NCBI GenBank assembly: GCA_963772445.1
Contig: CAVYXK010000001.1
Location: 434,001 to 498,000 of the forward strand
Direction of reading: 5' to 3'
Length of the DNA: 64,000 nt
Source: CAVYXK01 sp963772445
Lineage (GTDB): Bacteria; Pseudomonadota; Alphaproteobacteria; Acetobacterales; Acetobacteraceae
The position numbers and the translations under genes were made by a program. The notes beneath the pieces were generated by a model, which was given only the letters and a program-made list of their open reading frames with translations, ran no database searches and had not been told where the DNA came from. Numbering within the stretch: the stretch's first letter is position 1; each line of letters begins with the position of its first letter. Positions 1-8,911 of this stretch are shown one piece after another.

Positions 1-152
1 GTGTAGCTGAGCTGGTAGTAGGGTCCCCTCCGGTTCTCTGGATCCTTGTACTGGCGGGTGAGCGATCCGGGCCGCATGTCTTCAATGCCGGCCAGCTGCG
101 CCTTGATGCTTCCAACGCGCTTTCTGATCACTGCCAGGCGTTTGTTTGTCAT
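1..152 (-). CDS. DUF6788 family protein, partial (C-terminus outside window)
   Basis: The reverse strand reads from ATG at 152 to the window edge as about 50 residues, beginning MTNKRLAVIRKRV and containing SLTRQYKDPENRRGPYYQL. This SLTRQY...GPYYQLSYT pattern is typical of the DUF6788 proteins often found next to transposases; no function is known. It is divergent from the transposase at 206, with a 53-nt gap holding imperfect inverted repeats (AGCATA/TATGCT and CCAG/CTGG) that could be a shared promoter-operator. The family match is from memory of the motif, so confidence is moderate. Confidence 0.55.
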   Translation of the reverse strand, partial: MTNKRLAVIRKRVGSIKAQLAGIEDMRPGSLTRQYKDPENRRGPYYQLSY

Positions 153-205
153 AGGTTTAGCATACCAGTGCTATACTATGCTGGCAACAGAATCGAGAGG
201 GCCCG

Positions 206-1606
206 ATGCCGCTGTGGATGCCCTGGTGGAATGCGATTTGGCTGCTGCGTCCGGCGTTCTCGCGTCTGCGCACCTTCCTGTGGTTCGCCACCGCCGTGGC
301 AGGCTTCACGGTGCGGACGGAACTGCTGGGCGTAACCAGCCTCGTGCGGGCGCTGAAGCTCGAGGCTCGCTTCTACAACAAGCTCGTCGATCACTTTCAC
401 AGCCCCGCCGTGAAGCTCGATCGGCTCGCGGCGCTGTGGACCCAGGTGGTGCTCCGGCTATTCCCGCAGCCGCTGCGCATCAAGGGAAGGTGTGTCGTGG
501 TCGGCGACGGCATCAAGATCCCCAAGCGCGGGCGCAAGATGCCGGCGGTCAAACTCCTGCATCAGCAGTCCGAGTCGAACACCAAGCCCGAATTCATCAT
601 GGGACATTCCCTCCAGGCTGTGAGCGTGCTCGTTCAGGCCGCAGCCAGCGTCTTCGCCGTGCCGCTCGCCATACGAATCCACGAAGGGTTGGTGTGGTCC
701 AATCGCGATCGCCGCACCCTGCTCGACAAGATGCTTGCGCTCCTCGGGATCGTCGCCATCCCAGAACCCTTCTACTTCGTCGCCGACGCCTACTATGCCG
801 CGCGCAAGATCGTCACCGGCCTGCTCGAGGAGAACAACCACCTGGTCACGCGGGTGAAGTCCAACGCCGTCGCCTACACTGCTCACCAGCAGTGCGGCCC
901 GCGGAAGAGAGGTCGGCCCAGGGTCTATGGCAGGAAGGTCAAGCTCAAATCCCTGCTGGAGGACCCCAAGGGCTTCCAACAGGCCGAAAGTCCCGTCTAC
1001 GGCGAGCACCAGGTGATCATCCAGTATCGGGTCCGCGACCTGCTATGGCGCCCGGCCGGTCAACTCGTGCGCTTCGTGGCGGTGATTCATCCAGTAAGAG
1101 GCTCGTGCCTCCTGATGTGCACCGACACCTCTTTGGAGGCTATCGAGATCATTCGCCTGTACGGTCTGCGCTTCAAGATCGAGCACACGTTCAAGCAGGC
1201 GGTGCGGCTGATCGGTTCGTTTACCTACCATTTCTGGATGTCCGACATGAAGCCGCTCCGCCGCCGCAGTGGCAATCAACATCTCCATCGTGAGTCGCCG
1301 GAATACCGCAACGCCGTCAAACGCAAGCTCCACGCCTACCACGTCTTCATCCAGGCGGGTGTCGTCTGCCAGGGACTACTTCAGTATCTGGCCGTCGCCT
1401 TCCCTCAGCTCGTCTGGAATTCCTTCGGCTCCTGGCTGCGAACCATTCGGCCCGGCATCCCGCCCTCGGAGCTGGTCGTGGCCAATGCCCTGCGCCAGAG
1501 CCTGCCGGAATTTCTCTTGAATGCCACCCCGAGCAACACCTTCGCGAAATTCGTCATCGAACGACAGGACACCAATAAAATGGAGGCCTTCCGCCTAGCC
1601 TCCTGA
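206..1606 (+). CDS. DDE transposase, IS4/IS701-like
   Basis: A 466-residue protein with the layout of a retroviral-integrase-fold transposase. The candidate first Asp is in VVVGDGIKIPKRGRK (about residue 97), the second in YFVADAYYA (about 195), and the Glu in RFKIEHTFKQ (about 335). It acts on the ends of its own element. The N-terminus is direct (MPLWMPWWNAI) and no frameshift is visible. The divergent DUF6788 gene at 1-152 is a common companion. Element ends were not located, and the IS family assignment is tentative because it rests on motif spacing only. Confidence 0.7.
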   Translation: MPLWMPWWNAIWLLRPAFSRLRTFLWFATAVAGFTVRTELLGVTSLVRALKLEARFYNKLVDHFHSPAVKLDRLAALWTQVVLRLFPQPLRIKGRCVVVGDGIKIPKRGRKMPAVKLLHQQSESNTKPEFIMGHSLQAVSVLVQAAASVFAVPLAIRIHEGLVWSNRDRRTLLDKMLALLGIVAIPEPFYFVADAYYAARKIVTGLLEENNHLVTRVKSNAVAYTAHQQCGPRKRGRPRVYGRKVKLKSLLEDPKGFQQAESPVYGEHQVIIQYRVRDLLWRPAGQLVRFVAVIHPVRGSCLLMCTDTSLEAIEIIRLYGLRFKIEHTFKQAVRLIGSFTYHFWMSDMKPLRRRSGNQHLHRESPEYRNAVKRKLHAYHVFIQAGVVCQGLLQYLAVAFPQLVWNSFGSWLRTIRPGIPPSELVVANALRQSLPEFLLNATPSNTFAKFVIERQDTNKMEAFRLAS

Positions 1607-1870
1607 GCCGAAATTCCTCCGGAACTCTGGACTCGCGAGCTGGATTGATTGAGCTATTCAAGCGGCCTGTGGGCCCACCCGTCCCGATCCGTATCGGCTC
1701 GGCAGAATGCTCCCTAGGCTCGCCGACAGAACGCACCTCTCGATTGTGGACGGCTCCGATGGTGGGCTAACCTGTGGTCGGGACGCCGACGCAGGCCGTC
1801 TCGTGGGGGATCCCGGATCCGATGTGTCCGATCGGCGCTGCAACAATAGCAGGGATGGGCGGCTCGACGA

Positions 1871-4800
1871 ATGGCCCGCTCGCTTAACAAATCGCGCCCG
1901 AGATTGCTCGCCAGCCGTGTTCTGGCCGGCGCCGCCCTGGCCTTCACCTATGTCATCGCCGGCCGGCTAGGCCTTTTGCTCGCAGTACCGCCGGGCTACG
2001 CAACGGCGATCTTCCCGCCGGCGGGGATCGCGGTCGCGGCGATGTTCATTGGCGGTCGCATCACGCTGCCCTGGACATTTCTTGGATCATTCCTGCTCAA
2101 CGTCTGGATCGGGTCCGCCGATCACGGATTGAGCAGGGTGGCGGTCGCGGTAGCGCTCATCATCGCCGGCGCATCGACGTTGCAAGCGGCCGTCGGCGGG
2201 TGGTCGCTCCGCCGCCTCATCGGCTACCCGACAACCTTGGACACCGGACGCGATGTCGCGCGATTCTTTTTCAGCGCGCCAGTGATATGCCTGACGAGCG
2301 CCACTCTGTCGCTCGCCGGCATGGCCATGCTGCACGCCATAGACGTGGCGGACCTCGGCACGAGCTGGTTCACCTGGTGGATGGGCGACACACTCGGCGT
2401 GCTGCTGCTCCTGCCGCTGGTTATGCTGCTGGCCGGGGAGCCGCGCGACGCCTGGACCGCACGCGCGCGCCCCGTCGCGCTGCCGATGATCCTCTTTTTC
2501 GCGCTCTTCGTCGCGATCTTCACCAAGGTCAGCAACTGGGAGAACCAACAGTCCCTGCTTGAATTCCGTCTGTGGTCGCAGCAGATCACCGACAATATCC
2601 CGGAGCAGCTTCGCGCGCAGGAAGCCTTCCTCGAGCAACTCGGGGCGTCGTTTGGCGGACCGGCGAGGGTATCGCGCGAAGATTTCAGCATCCGCGCCCG
2701 CAAGCTGCTCACACGCTTCCCGGCGATCCAGGCGATCGAGTGGGCGCCACGCGTGCTGGCCGCGGATCGCGATGCCTTCGAAGCCGCGCAACAGCATGAC
2801 ATGCCCAGCTTCGCCATCCGTGAACAGGGCGAGGCGGGAGCACTCCGCCCTGCTGGCAATCGAGCCGAATATTATCCGGTGACCTATCTGGAGCCGCTGC
2901 ACGACAATCAGCCCGCATTGGGCTTCGACCTCCTGTCGAATGCCGCGCGACGCGACGCAATTCTCGGCGCGGTTGCCACCGGTCGCGTCAGCGCCAGTGC
3001 TCCCATCCGGCTCGTCCAGGCGCCGGGCGACCGGACGGACTTGCTCCTGATGTCAGCCGTCCCGCAAGGACCCAACGGGCCTGGCGTCGTGCTCACTGTC
3101 ATGCGTATAGCGACGTTGATCGACGGTCTGCTCGCCGCGACGCACGGCCAGCTCGGCATTCAGCTACTCGACCGTGCAGCCGGGGTGTCGCTGTTCGACA
3201 GCTTCGTGAGCAACGCCGCCGGCCCGCAGCGAGGCCAGGACATAACCTTCGGCGGACGTACCTATCACATTCGCATCGCGCCGACGCCACTCTATTTCGC
3301 GAGACACCGGGGCTGGCAAAGCCTGGCCTTGCTCATGGTCGGCGTGCTTAGCACTAGCTTGCTCGGCGCGCTGCTCATGCTGACCACCGGCGAGCGTCAG
3401 CGCTTCGCCCGTCTGTTGTCGGAACGCACCCGCGAGCGCGACCGTATCTGGCAAGTATCGGAGGACTTGCTCGGCGTCAGCAATTTTGAGGGCTATTTCA
3501 TCAGCGTGAATCCCGCCTGGACCCGGACGCTCGGGTGGACCGAGGCCGAGATCAAGACGATCCATGTCAATGAGCTGCGTCATCCTGATGATTTCGCGGT
3601 TGGCACGGAGGGGCGTCGCCGCCTCGCCGAAGGCGTCGGCACGGTTCGGATCGAGAACCGGTTCCGTCACAAGGACGGCTCCTATCGCTGGATCTATTGG
3701 ACGATGACGGCAGAGCAAGGCCTGATCTACGTGATCGGCCGCAACGTGACCGCCGATAGGGAAGCCGCGCAGGCCCGCCAACAGATCGAGGACCAACTGC
3801 GGCAATCGCAGAAGATGGAGTCCGTCGGTCAGCTCACCGGCGGGATCGCACACGACTTCAACAATTTGCTTACCATCATCATCGGCAACCTGCAGATACT
3901 TGAACGCGCTCTTGGCAATACCAGCGACCGAGTACGCCGCGCGGTGACGGCAGCGATGAATGGTGCAACCCGTGCCGCGACCCTGACCCATCGCCTGCTG
4001 GCCTACGCCCAGAAGCAGCCGTTACGACCACGCGCGATCAACTTGAACGAGCTCATCATGGGCATTGCCGATCTGATCCGCCGCACCCAGGGCGAGATGA
4101 TCCAGTACGAATTCTCGCTGGACGAAAACGTGCCGTCCTGCTTCTGCGACTCCAACCAACTCGAGACCGCCTTGCTCAACCTGGTGATCAACGCTCGCGA
4201 TGCGATGCCAGAGGGTGGGCGATTGAAGATCGAAACCGGCCGTGTCGTTTTCGACGATGCCCGTGCCCGGATACACGACCTCGCCGCGGGGATCTATGCC
4301 ACGCTCGCGGTTAGCGACGCTGGAATCGGCATGTCACCGGAGACCGTGGCGCGAGCCTTCGAGCCATTCTTCACGACGAAGCCCGTCGGCAAAGGCACCG
4401 GTCTTGGACTGAGCATGGTCTATGGGTTCGTCAAGCAGTCAAACGGCCATGTTGAAATCGATAGCGCACCTGGTTGTGGCACGGTGGTGCGGATCTATCT
4501 TCCAAGTCTCGCCGCCGGTGACACGCAAAACCTGTCGAGCCTCGACGATCGGGCGCCGGCGGCGGCTGGCGCGCCTGTGCCGACCTACCTCCGTCGAACC
4601 CAGGAGCGAAGCTCCGGCCTCGCGCAGGCAGGCGCCCTTGGACATACGGAAACGATCCTGGTGGTGGAGGACGATACCAACGTCCGCGGCTATGTCGCGG
4701 ACATGCTGCGCGAGCTCAACTACCGCGTGATCGAGGCGGCGGACGCGAACACAGCGCTGGAGGCATTGGCCCAATCCAGCATGCCGATAGACCTGTTGCT

Positions 4801-5062
4801 GACCGATGTGGTTATGCCGGGGCTCAACGGCCGCGAGCTCGCCATCTGTGCTGCGGGGATCCAACGGGGCATGAAGGTTTTGTTCATGACCGGGTATTCG
4901 CAGGATGCTATTGTGCACCAGGGCCACCTCGATCCCGGAGTTGAATTGATCGAAAAGCCAATTCGCCGTGAAATTCTTGTCGCTCGCGTACGTAGCATCC
5001 TCGATTCCAAGAGCGACAGCGGAGCCCCGGCACCAGGCCATCAAACCACAGGAGCTGCCTAG
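1871..5062 (+). CDS. MASE1-CHASE-PAS hybrid sensor histidine kinase/response regulator
   Basis: A 1063-residue membrane sensor kinase. Residues about 10-215 are a multi-pass MASE1-like region. A CHASE-like extracytoplasmic domain (about 215-480, containing IQAIEWAPRV) follows, closed by a membrane helix near 485-505. A PAS fold covers about 520-640. The HisKA motif IAHDFNNLL carries the phospho-accepting His661. The ATPase domain has LVINARDAMPEGG, VSDAGIGMS and GKGTGLGLSM. A C-terminal receiver has acidic EDD and the phosphorylatable Asp979 in LLTDVVMPG. No output domain is fused, so signal probably passes to a separate phosphotransfer protein. The gene stands alone; the ligand is unknown. 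Confidence 0.93.
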   Translation: MARSLNKSRPRLLASRVLAGAALAFTYVIAGRLGLLLAVPPGYATAIFPPAGIAVAAMFIGGRITLPWTFLGSFLLNVWIGSADHGLSRVAVAVALIIAGASTLQAAVGGWSLRRLIGYPTTLDTGRDVARFFFSAPVICLTSATLSLAGMAMLHAIDVADLGTSWFTWWMGDTLGVLLLLPLVMLLAGEPRDAWTARARPVALPMILFFALFVAIFTKVSNWENQQSLLEFRLWSQQITDNIPEQLRAQEAFLEQLGASFGGPARVSREDFSIRARKLLTRFPAIQAIEWAPRVLAADRDAFEAAQQHDMPSFAIREQGEAGALRPAGNRAEYYPVTYLEPLHDNQPALGFDLLSNAARRDAILGAVATGRVSASAPIRLVQAPGDRTDLLLMSAVPQGPNGPGVVLTVMRIATLIDGLLAATHGQLGIQLLDRAAGVSLFDSFVSNAAGPQRGQDITFGGRTYHIRIAPTPLYFARHRGWQSLALLMVGVLSTSLLGALLMLTTGERQRFARLLSERTRERDRIWQVSEDLLGVSNFEGYFISVNPAWTRTLGWTEAEIKTIHVNELRHPDDFAVGTEGRRRLAEGVGTVRIENRFRHKDGSYRWIYWTMTAEQGLIYVIGRNVTADREAAQARQQIEDQLRQSQKMESVGQLTGGIAHDFNNLLTIIIGNLQILERALGNTSDRVRRAVTAAMNGATRAATLTHRLLAYAQKQPLRPRAINLNELIMGIADLIRRTQGEMIQYEFSLDENVPSCFCDSNQLETALLNLVINARDAMPEGGRLKIETGRVVFDDARARIHDLAAGIYATLAVSDAGIGMSPETVARAFEPFFTTKPVGKGTGLGLSMVYGFVKQSNGHVEIDSAPGCGTVVRIYLPSLAAGDTQNLSSLDDRAPAAAGAPVPTYLRRTQERSSGLAQAGALGHTETILVVEDDTNVRGYVADMLRELNYRVIEAADANTALEALAQSSMPIDLLLTDVVMPGLNGRELAICAAGIQRGMKVLFMTGYSQDAIVHQGHLDPGVELIEKPIRREILVARVRSILDSKSDSGAPAPGHQTTGAA

Positions 5063-5063
5063 T

Positions 5064-5100
5064 CCCCCCTCCCCTTGCGGGAGGGCTTAGGGGGAGGGGG
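5064..5100. terminator. GC-rich hairpin after the sensor kinase
   Basis: The arm CCCCCCTCCCC at 5064-5074 pairs with GGGGAGGGGG at 5091-5100, two bases after the kinase stop codon. It is probably a transcription terminator, and resembles the mosaic repeats found elsewhere in the window. No clear T-tract follows. Confidence 0.45.
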
Positions 5101-5280
5101 GCCGGGCCGCAGCCTGCCCGCGGACTTGATCCGAAGGTCTGATCGGCTGGACGGGAAGACGCTGATCCGCGTGCAGCTTGCTTCGCGCGATTTGATCTGA
5201 CGGGATTGATGACTGCTGACAGCACTCTGTCAGCAGGGGGAGCTTATCTTCGTCGTCGTTCAGAGTGAAAGGACTCCCCG

Positions 5281-5508
5281 ATGACGGCACTGCCAATCGA
5301 CATTCTTCGCCGCCGGGAGGCGATCCACCGGCCTCGCCGGCCGCGGCGCGCTCCGCTATCGGCGTTGCTCGGCACGATCCGCGTCGTATGGCGACGGCGG
5401 CAGTCCCGCATTCTGCTGTCGCAGCTCGACGACTCCATGCTCAGGGATATCGGCGTGACCCGCTCCGAGGCGCAGCTCGAGGCCAACAAGCCGTTCTGGC
5501 GCGAATAG
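5281..5508 (+). CDS. DUF1127 domain small protein
   Basis: A 75-residue basic protein. The C-terminal half (SRILLSQLDDSMLRDIGVTR) is the DUF1127 signature, in which a short helix ends with D-I-G-hydrophobic-[ST]-R. Members in alphaproteobacteria are small, Arg-rich and often stress-regulated; some bind RNA or affect phosphate and carbon metabolism. The RBS-like GAAAGGA lies about 9 nt upstream of the ATG. It ends one base before the EamA reading frame begins, so the two may be co-transcribed. Confidence 0.85.
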   Translation: MTALPIDILRRREAIHRPRRPRRAPLSALLGTIRVVWRRRQSRILLSQLDDSMLRDIGVTRSEAQLEANKPFWRE

Positions 5509-5509
5509 G

Positions 5510-6515
5510 ATGGGCGGCGCGGATCATCGCCGCCTTGGGGTGGCGCTCTGCGCAGCCGCGGCGGCTGCCTACAGCACGGCGGGGTATTTCACCCGGCTGA
5601 TACCGCTCGAACGTCTGGACCATCCTGTTCTGGCGCGGGCTGTTCGCCGCGGGCTTCGTGGCGATGTGCTTCCTCTGGCAAGAGGGAAGGGGAGCGGTCG
5701 GCGGCATCCGTGCCATCGGGTGGCCCGGGCTGCTGGCGACAGCCTGCTCGGCACTGGCGACAATCCTGTTCATCAACGCGTTCCGCCTGACCTCGGTGGC
5801 GGATGTGGTGATCATATTCGCCACCGCGCCTTTCCTCACTGCCGCCATAGCCCGTGTGTGGTTCGGCACGCGGGAGGGCGGGGCGACGCTGGTGGCCAGC
5901 GCGGCGGCGTTGCTCGGCGTGGTGGTCATGATGGGCGGGGCGAGCGTGCAGGGCCATCTCGCCGGCGACCTGCTGGCCTTGGGGATGACCCTGCTGATGG
6001 CGACGATGATGGTGATCATCCGCCAATACCGGCAGACGCCGATGCTGCCGGCAGCTTCCGCCTCGGCGTTGCTGTGCGCGTTGCTCGCCTGGCCGTTCGC
6101 GGCGCCGCTGTCAGTGACGCCGAGTGAGATGTGGGAGCTGGCGCTGTTCGGCGTGACCCAGTTCGGCCTGGGATTGCTGCTGCTGACGCTGGGCACACGG
6201 CTGGTTTCGGCGACCGAGTCGGCGCTGGTGAACACGCTTGAGGTGCCGCTGGCCGCGCTGTGGGTCTGGCTGGCATTCAACGAGGTGCCCTCATGGAGCA
6301 CGCTGGCGGGCGGCGCGATTGTAGTCGCGGCGGTGGTCGGTCATGTCGTGCTGGGCGAGAATTCCACCTCTGCCGCCCTGCGGGAGAGAGCCTGCCCCCG
6401 GGCTCCGACCCGGGGGTCGGTTCGCGAAGCGAACCGGGTAAGGGTGCTACGAGCTGCGTCACCCTCACCCGCCGCGCAAGGCGCTGCGACCTCTCCCGCA
6501 GGGCGGGAGAGGTGA
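5510..6515 (+). pseudogene. EamA/DMT-family transporter, frameshifted
   Basis: Two overlapping frames together encode a drug/metabolite-type permease. Frame 1 from 5510 gives AAYSTAGYFTRLIPLER, and the second frame resumes with WTILFWRGLFAAGFVAMCF, so a single-base change lies near 5610. The rest shows the usual chain of hydrophobic helices, including the second EamA repeat (LALGMTLLMATMMVIIRQYR). The C-terminal ~50 residues after VVGHVVLGE are read out of the intergenic mosaic repeat and are probably not native. Substrate cannot be deduced. It may be a true pseudogene or a sequencing indel. Confidence 0.8.
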
Positions 6516-6518
6516 AGT
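6365..6518. repeat. Mosaic palindromic intergenic repeat, copy 1
   Basis: Contains CTGCGGGAGAG near the start and CTCTCCCGCAGGGCGGGAG near the end as inverted arms. Between them are GTTCGCGAAGCGAACCGGGT (itself palindromic) and CACCCTCACCCGCCGCGCA. The same modules recur at 16950-17077 in a different order and orientation. It provides the end of the EamA reading frame. Confidence 0.7.
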
Positions 6519-6540
6519 TCAGGAGTTCTGGAGGCCGACC

Positions 6541-7091
6541 ATGCGACATTCCCTGATCGATCATTTTCGCGCCATGGCGCGCAACAACGCCTGGTCGAAC
6601 GCGCGCCTGCTGGAGGCTTGCACGCGGCTATCGGACGAAGCGTTCGCGGCGCCACGTGTCAGCTTCTTCCCGTCGTTGCAGATGACTCTGAACCATATTC
6701 TGCTGGTGGATCGCTACTACCTCGCCGACCTGAAGGGGAGGGGAGGAAGATCGAAGAAAATAATATTCTCTTCCCCCGCGCAATCGACCTTGCCGCCGCT
6801 CAGGCGACGATCGACCGCGAGCTGGTCGCCTTCTGCGACACGCTGACCGAGGCCGATCTCGACCGCATCGTGCCGATCGATCGCAACGACGGCATCGCCT
6901 ATCGCGAGACGGTCGGTGCCGTCCTCACCCATCTCTTCGTCCACCAGATCCACCATCGCGGGCAGGCGCACGCCATGCTTGCCGGCACGGACGTGGCCCC
7001 TCCGCAGCTTGACGAGTTCTTCCTCGCTTCCGACGCGCCGGGTCGAGCCGCCGGTCTGGCACGGCTCGGGCTACCCGATCTGGTTGGTTAG
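6541..7091 (+). pseudogene. DinB-family protein, frameshifted
   Basis: The start frame (MRHSLIDHFRAMARNNAWSN) runs to LNHILLVDRYYLADLKG. The remainder, EGRKIEENNILFPRAIDLA to the stop at 7091, is in another frame, so a one-base indel lies in the run GGGGAGGGGAGG near 6735-6747. DinB/YfiT proteins are about 165-residue four-helix metal-binding enzymes or thiol-transferase relatives; the His residues of LNHILLVD and of VHQIHHRGQAH fit the metal site. Combined length is about 183 residues, normal for the family. The function of this member is unknown. Confidence 0.82.
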
Positions 7092-7093
7092 AG

Positions 7094-7131
7094 CTAGGGC
7101 GTGTCGTCAATTGAGCCAAATCGCGCTGGCG
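7094..7131 (-). repeat. Solo IS5-type end, inverted relative to the copy at 10069-10106
   Basis: CTAG followed by GGCGTGTCGTCAATTGAGCC and continuing to 7131 is an exact inverted match to the end of the IS5 fragment at 10069-10106, including the flanking CTAG. The match stops abruptly after 38 nt. This is either a solo terminal fragment or the left boundary of a larger unit. Confidence 0.75.
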
Positions 7132-7150
7132 CCCCCCAGCGAGGCCGGCG

Positions 7151-7510
7151 GTGTGTGAGACGCTCGCTGGTCATGCGTTCAAGAGCACCCAACGGGAGGA
7201 ATGGCCAGATCAGCCCCCTCAACCGCCGTTTCGGCTGCCCGAGGTAGCCATCTGCACTCCGCATCTGGCTTGCAAAGAGGCCGGTCAAGAGGGAATATTC
7301 ACGCTAGATCGTGAGTTATCCGGGGAATCCCAGGGTAAAGACGACCGCAGTTTTGGTGGATGCCCGACGGATATCAAAAGGCAAGTCAGATGGCTACTTG
7401 AGTCTCTAACCGGTACCCACATATACCGCACTTTACCTCGTGGCTTTGACCTTTTTTATGACCTAATACCAGCCGCCCTGTTCGATGACTGGTTTGACCC
7501 TGTTCGATGA
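7151..7510 (+). CDS. Hypothetical ORF between IS fragments
   Basis: A 119-codon open frame with a GTG-type start after the IS5 end. It resembles no family I recognise. Its 3' end contains two tandem copies of a 22-nt unit (CTGTTCGATGACTGGTTTGA plus two bases), the second of which leads into the degenerate IS630 remnant. Composition and position suggest chance ORF in IS debris; listed only because 7132-7504 holds nothing else recognisable. Confidence 0.2.
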   Translation: MCETLAGHAFKSTQREEWPDQPPQPPFRLPEVAICTPHLACKEAGQEGIFTLDRELSGESQGKDDRSFGGCPTDIKRQVRWLLESLTGTHIYRTLPRGFDLFYDLIPAALFDDWFDPVR

Positions 7511-7622
7511 CTGGTTTGACCCAGGGGCGCCTGGCGAGGGAGACGATGCGGTCGGGAAGTTCTGCGAGTTTGTTTCAGGCGTCATGACATGCCCCTGAGG
7601 ATGACCTCATCGGTGTCTCAGA
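7505..7622 (-). pseudogene. Degenerate 3' end of an IS630 transposase
   Basis: Aligned by eye, 7505-7622 matches the first 130 nt of the intact IS630 transposase 3' region (7741-7870) with scattered substitutions: GGCGCCTGGCGAGGGAGACG versus GCGCCTGGTGAGGGAGGCG, then shared CATGACATGCC and GTCTCAGACAC segments. It is an older, diverged copy of the same element end lying in direct orientation next to the intact gene. Confidence 0.7.
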
Positions 7623-7648
7623 CACGGCCCCCTGATTTCGTGACGGAG

Positions 7649-7740
7649 GTAAGAAAAAGCTTAACCACAGCGGCACAGAGACACCGAGAAGGGTCAGGCT
7701 CCGTGCCTCGGTGTCTCTGTGGTTAGGCTTTCTTCCTTAC
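7649..7740. repeat. Long inverted repeat (MITE- or REP-like)
   Basis: The left arm 7649-7688 contains AAGCTTAACCACAG and CACAGAGACACCGAG. The right arm 7706-7740 reads CCTCGGTGTCTCTGTGG and then TTAGGCTTTCTTCCTTAC. The arms pair over about 35 nt with a 17-nt loop, and the right arm abuts the IS630 transposase stop. The ACCACAGNGGCACAGAGACAC type of sequence recurs in many bacterial genomes as an intergenic repeat. Confidence 0.75.
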
Positions 7741-8810
7741 TATGCGATGGCCGGTTTGGCCCAAGAGCGCCTGGTGAGGGAGGCGATTTGTTCGGGCATT
7801 GCCATCAGTTTGTTCCAGGCATTACGACATGCCTTGAGGATAGCTTCATAGCTGTCCCAGACACAGTGGCTGAGAAAGTTGCCGCGCAGGAACTCCCAGA
7901 CGTTCTCGACCGGGTTCAGCTCCGGCGAGTAAGCTGGCAGCGGCAACAGGCTGATGTTGTCAGGCACCGGCAGGCGGCGCCCCGGCTGATGCCAACCAGC
8001 GCCATCGACCAGCAACACAGCATGAGCCCCCGGGGCAACCTGGAGGCTGATCTCCTTCAGATGTTCGGCCATCGCCTCGCTGTTGGCGGCCGACATGATG
8101 ATGGCAGCGCCGATGCTGCGCTCGGGGCAAACGGCGCCGAAGATATAGGCGGAGTCATGGCGGTTATCGCGAACCGCCGCCGGGCGCGAGCCACGTCGCG
8201 CCCAGACGTAGGTCAGCGTGCCCTTCTGACCGACACGGGCTTTGTCGCCGAACCAGATCTCCAGCGGCTTGCCGGCGGCAGCGGCTGGCACAACCTCGGC
8301 CACCTGGCTGGCGAACTCCTTCTTGAATGCATCTTGCGCGGCGGCATCCTTCTTCGGATGATAGGGACGCGGCTGCAGCCGGGTGAACTTCAGCCGGCGC
8401 AGCAGCTTGCCGACACTGCGCTCGTGCAGCTCGACGCCAAACTCATCCTTGATCCGCTGCCGCAGGTCGATGCAGCGCCAACGTACCACGCCGTCCCGCT
8501 CAAGGTCGGGCCCCTGTTGCACCCATTCCACCACCTTGGCCTGTTGCTCGGGCGATAAGCGGGGCGGCGGACCGCGGCGGCACGGTCGGTCGGACAGGCC
8601 ATCCAGCCCGGACTCGTTGTAGCGATGTACCCAGTCACGCAACGTCTGGCGGTCCATCGCACACGCCTCCGCCGCGGCTTCCCGCGACCAGCCTTCCAGC
8701 AGCAACGCCATCGCCAGCATCCGACGTGCCGCTTTGGCGTCTCGAGTGGCCGCCGCCGCCTCTCGCAGATCAGCCGCCGATCGCTCCAAACGGGTGATCG
8801 CTACGGTCAT
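7740..8810 (-). CDS. IS630-family transposase
   Basis: A 356-residue transposase. The N-terminal helix-turn-helix/winged region (residues about 20-140: SREAAAEACAMDRQTLRDWV, GLDGLSDRPCRRGPPPRL) is followed by a DDE domain. The first Asp is in LEIWFGDKARVG, the second in AVLLVDGAGWH, and the Glu in YSPELNPVENVWEFLR. That YSPELNPVEN motif is diagnostic of IS630/Tc1-mariner. It is intact. IS630 elements insert at TA; the ends were not resolved. A diverged copy of its 3' end lies just downstream. Confidence 0.92.
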   Translation of the reverse strand: MTVAITRLERSAADLREAAAATRDAKAARRMLAMALLLEGWSREAAAEACAMDRQTLRDWVHRYNESGLDGLSDRPCRRGPPPRLSPEQQAKVVEWVQQGPDLERDGVVRWRCIDLRQRIKDEFGVELHERSVGKLLRRLKFTRLQPRPYHPKKDAAAQDAFKKEFASQVAEVVPAAAAGKPLEIWFGDKARVGQKGTLTYVWARRGSRPAAVRDNRHDSAYIFGAVCPERSIGAAIIMSAANSEAMAEHLKEISLQVAPGAHAVLLVDGAGWHQPGRRLPVPDNISLLPLPAYSPELNPVENVWEFLRGNFLSHCVWDSYEAILKACRNAWNKLMAMPEQIASLTRRSWAKPAIA

Positions 8811-8911
8811 CGCTGTCCCCTCCGTCCAACGGGGACGCCGAATCGTACCGCTCCGAGCCGCACCAAATCACGTTCGAGTCAACGAGCCGGGCGGCTGGTA
8901 TAAGAATTCAA

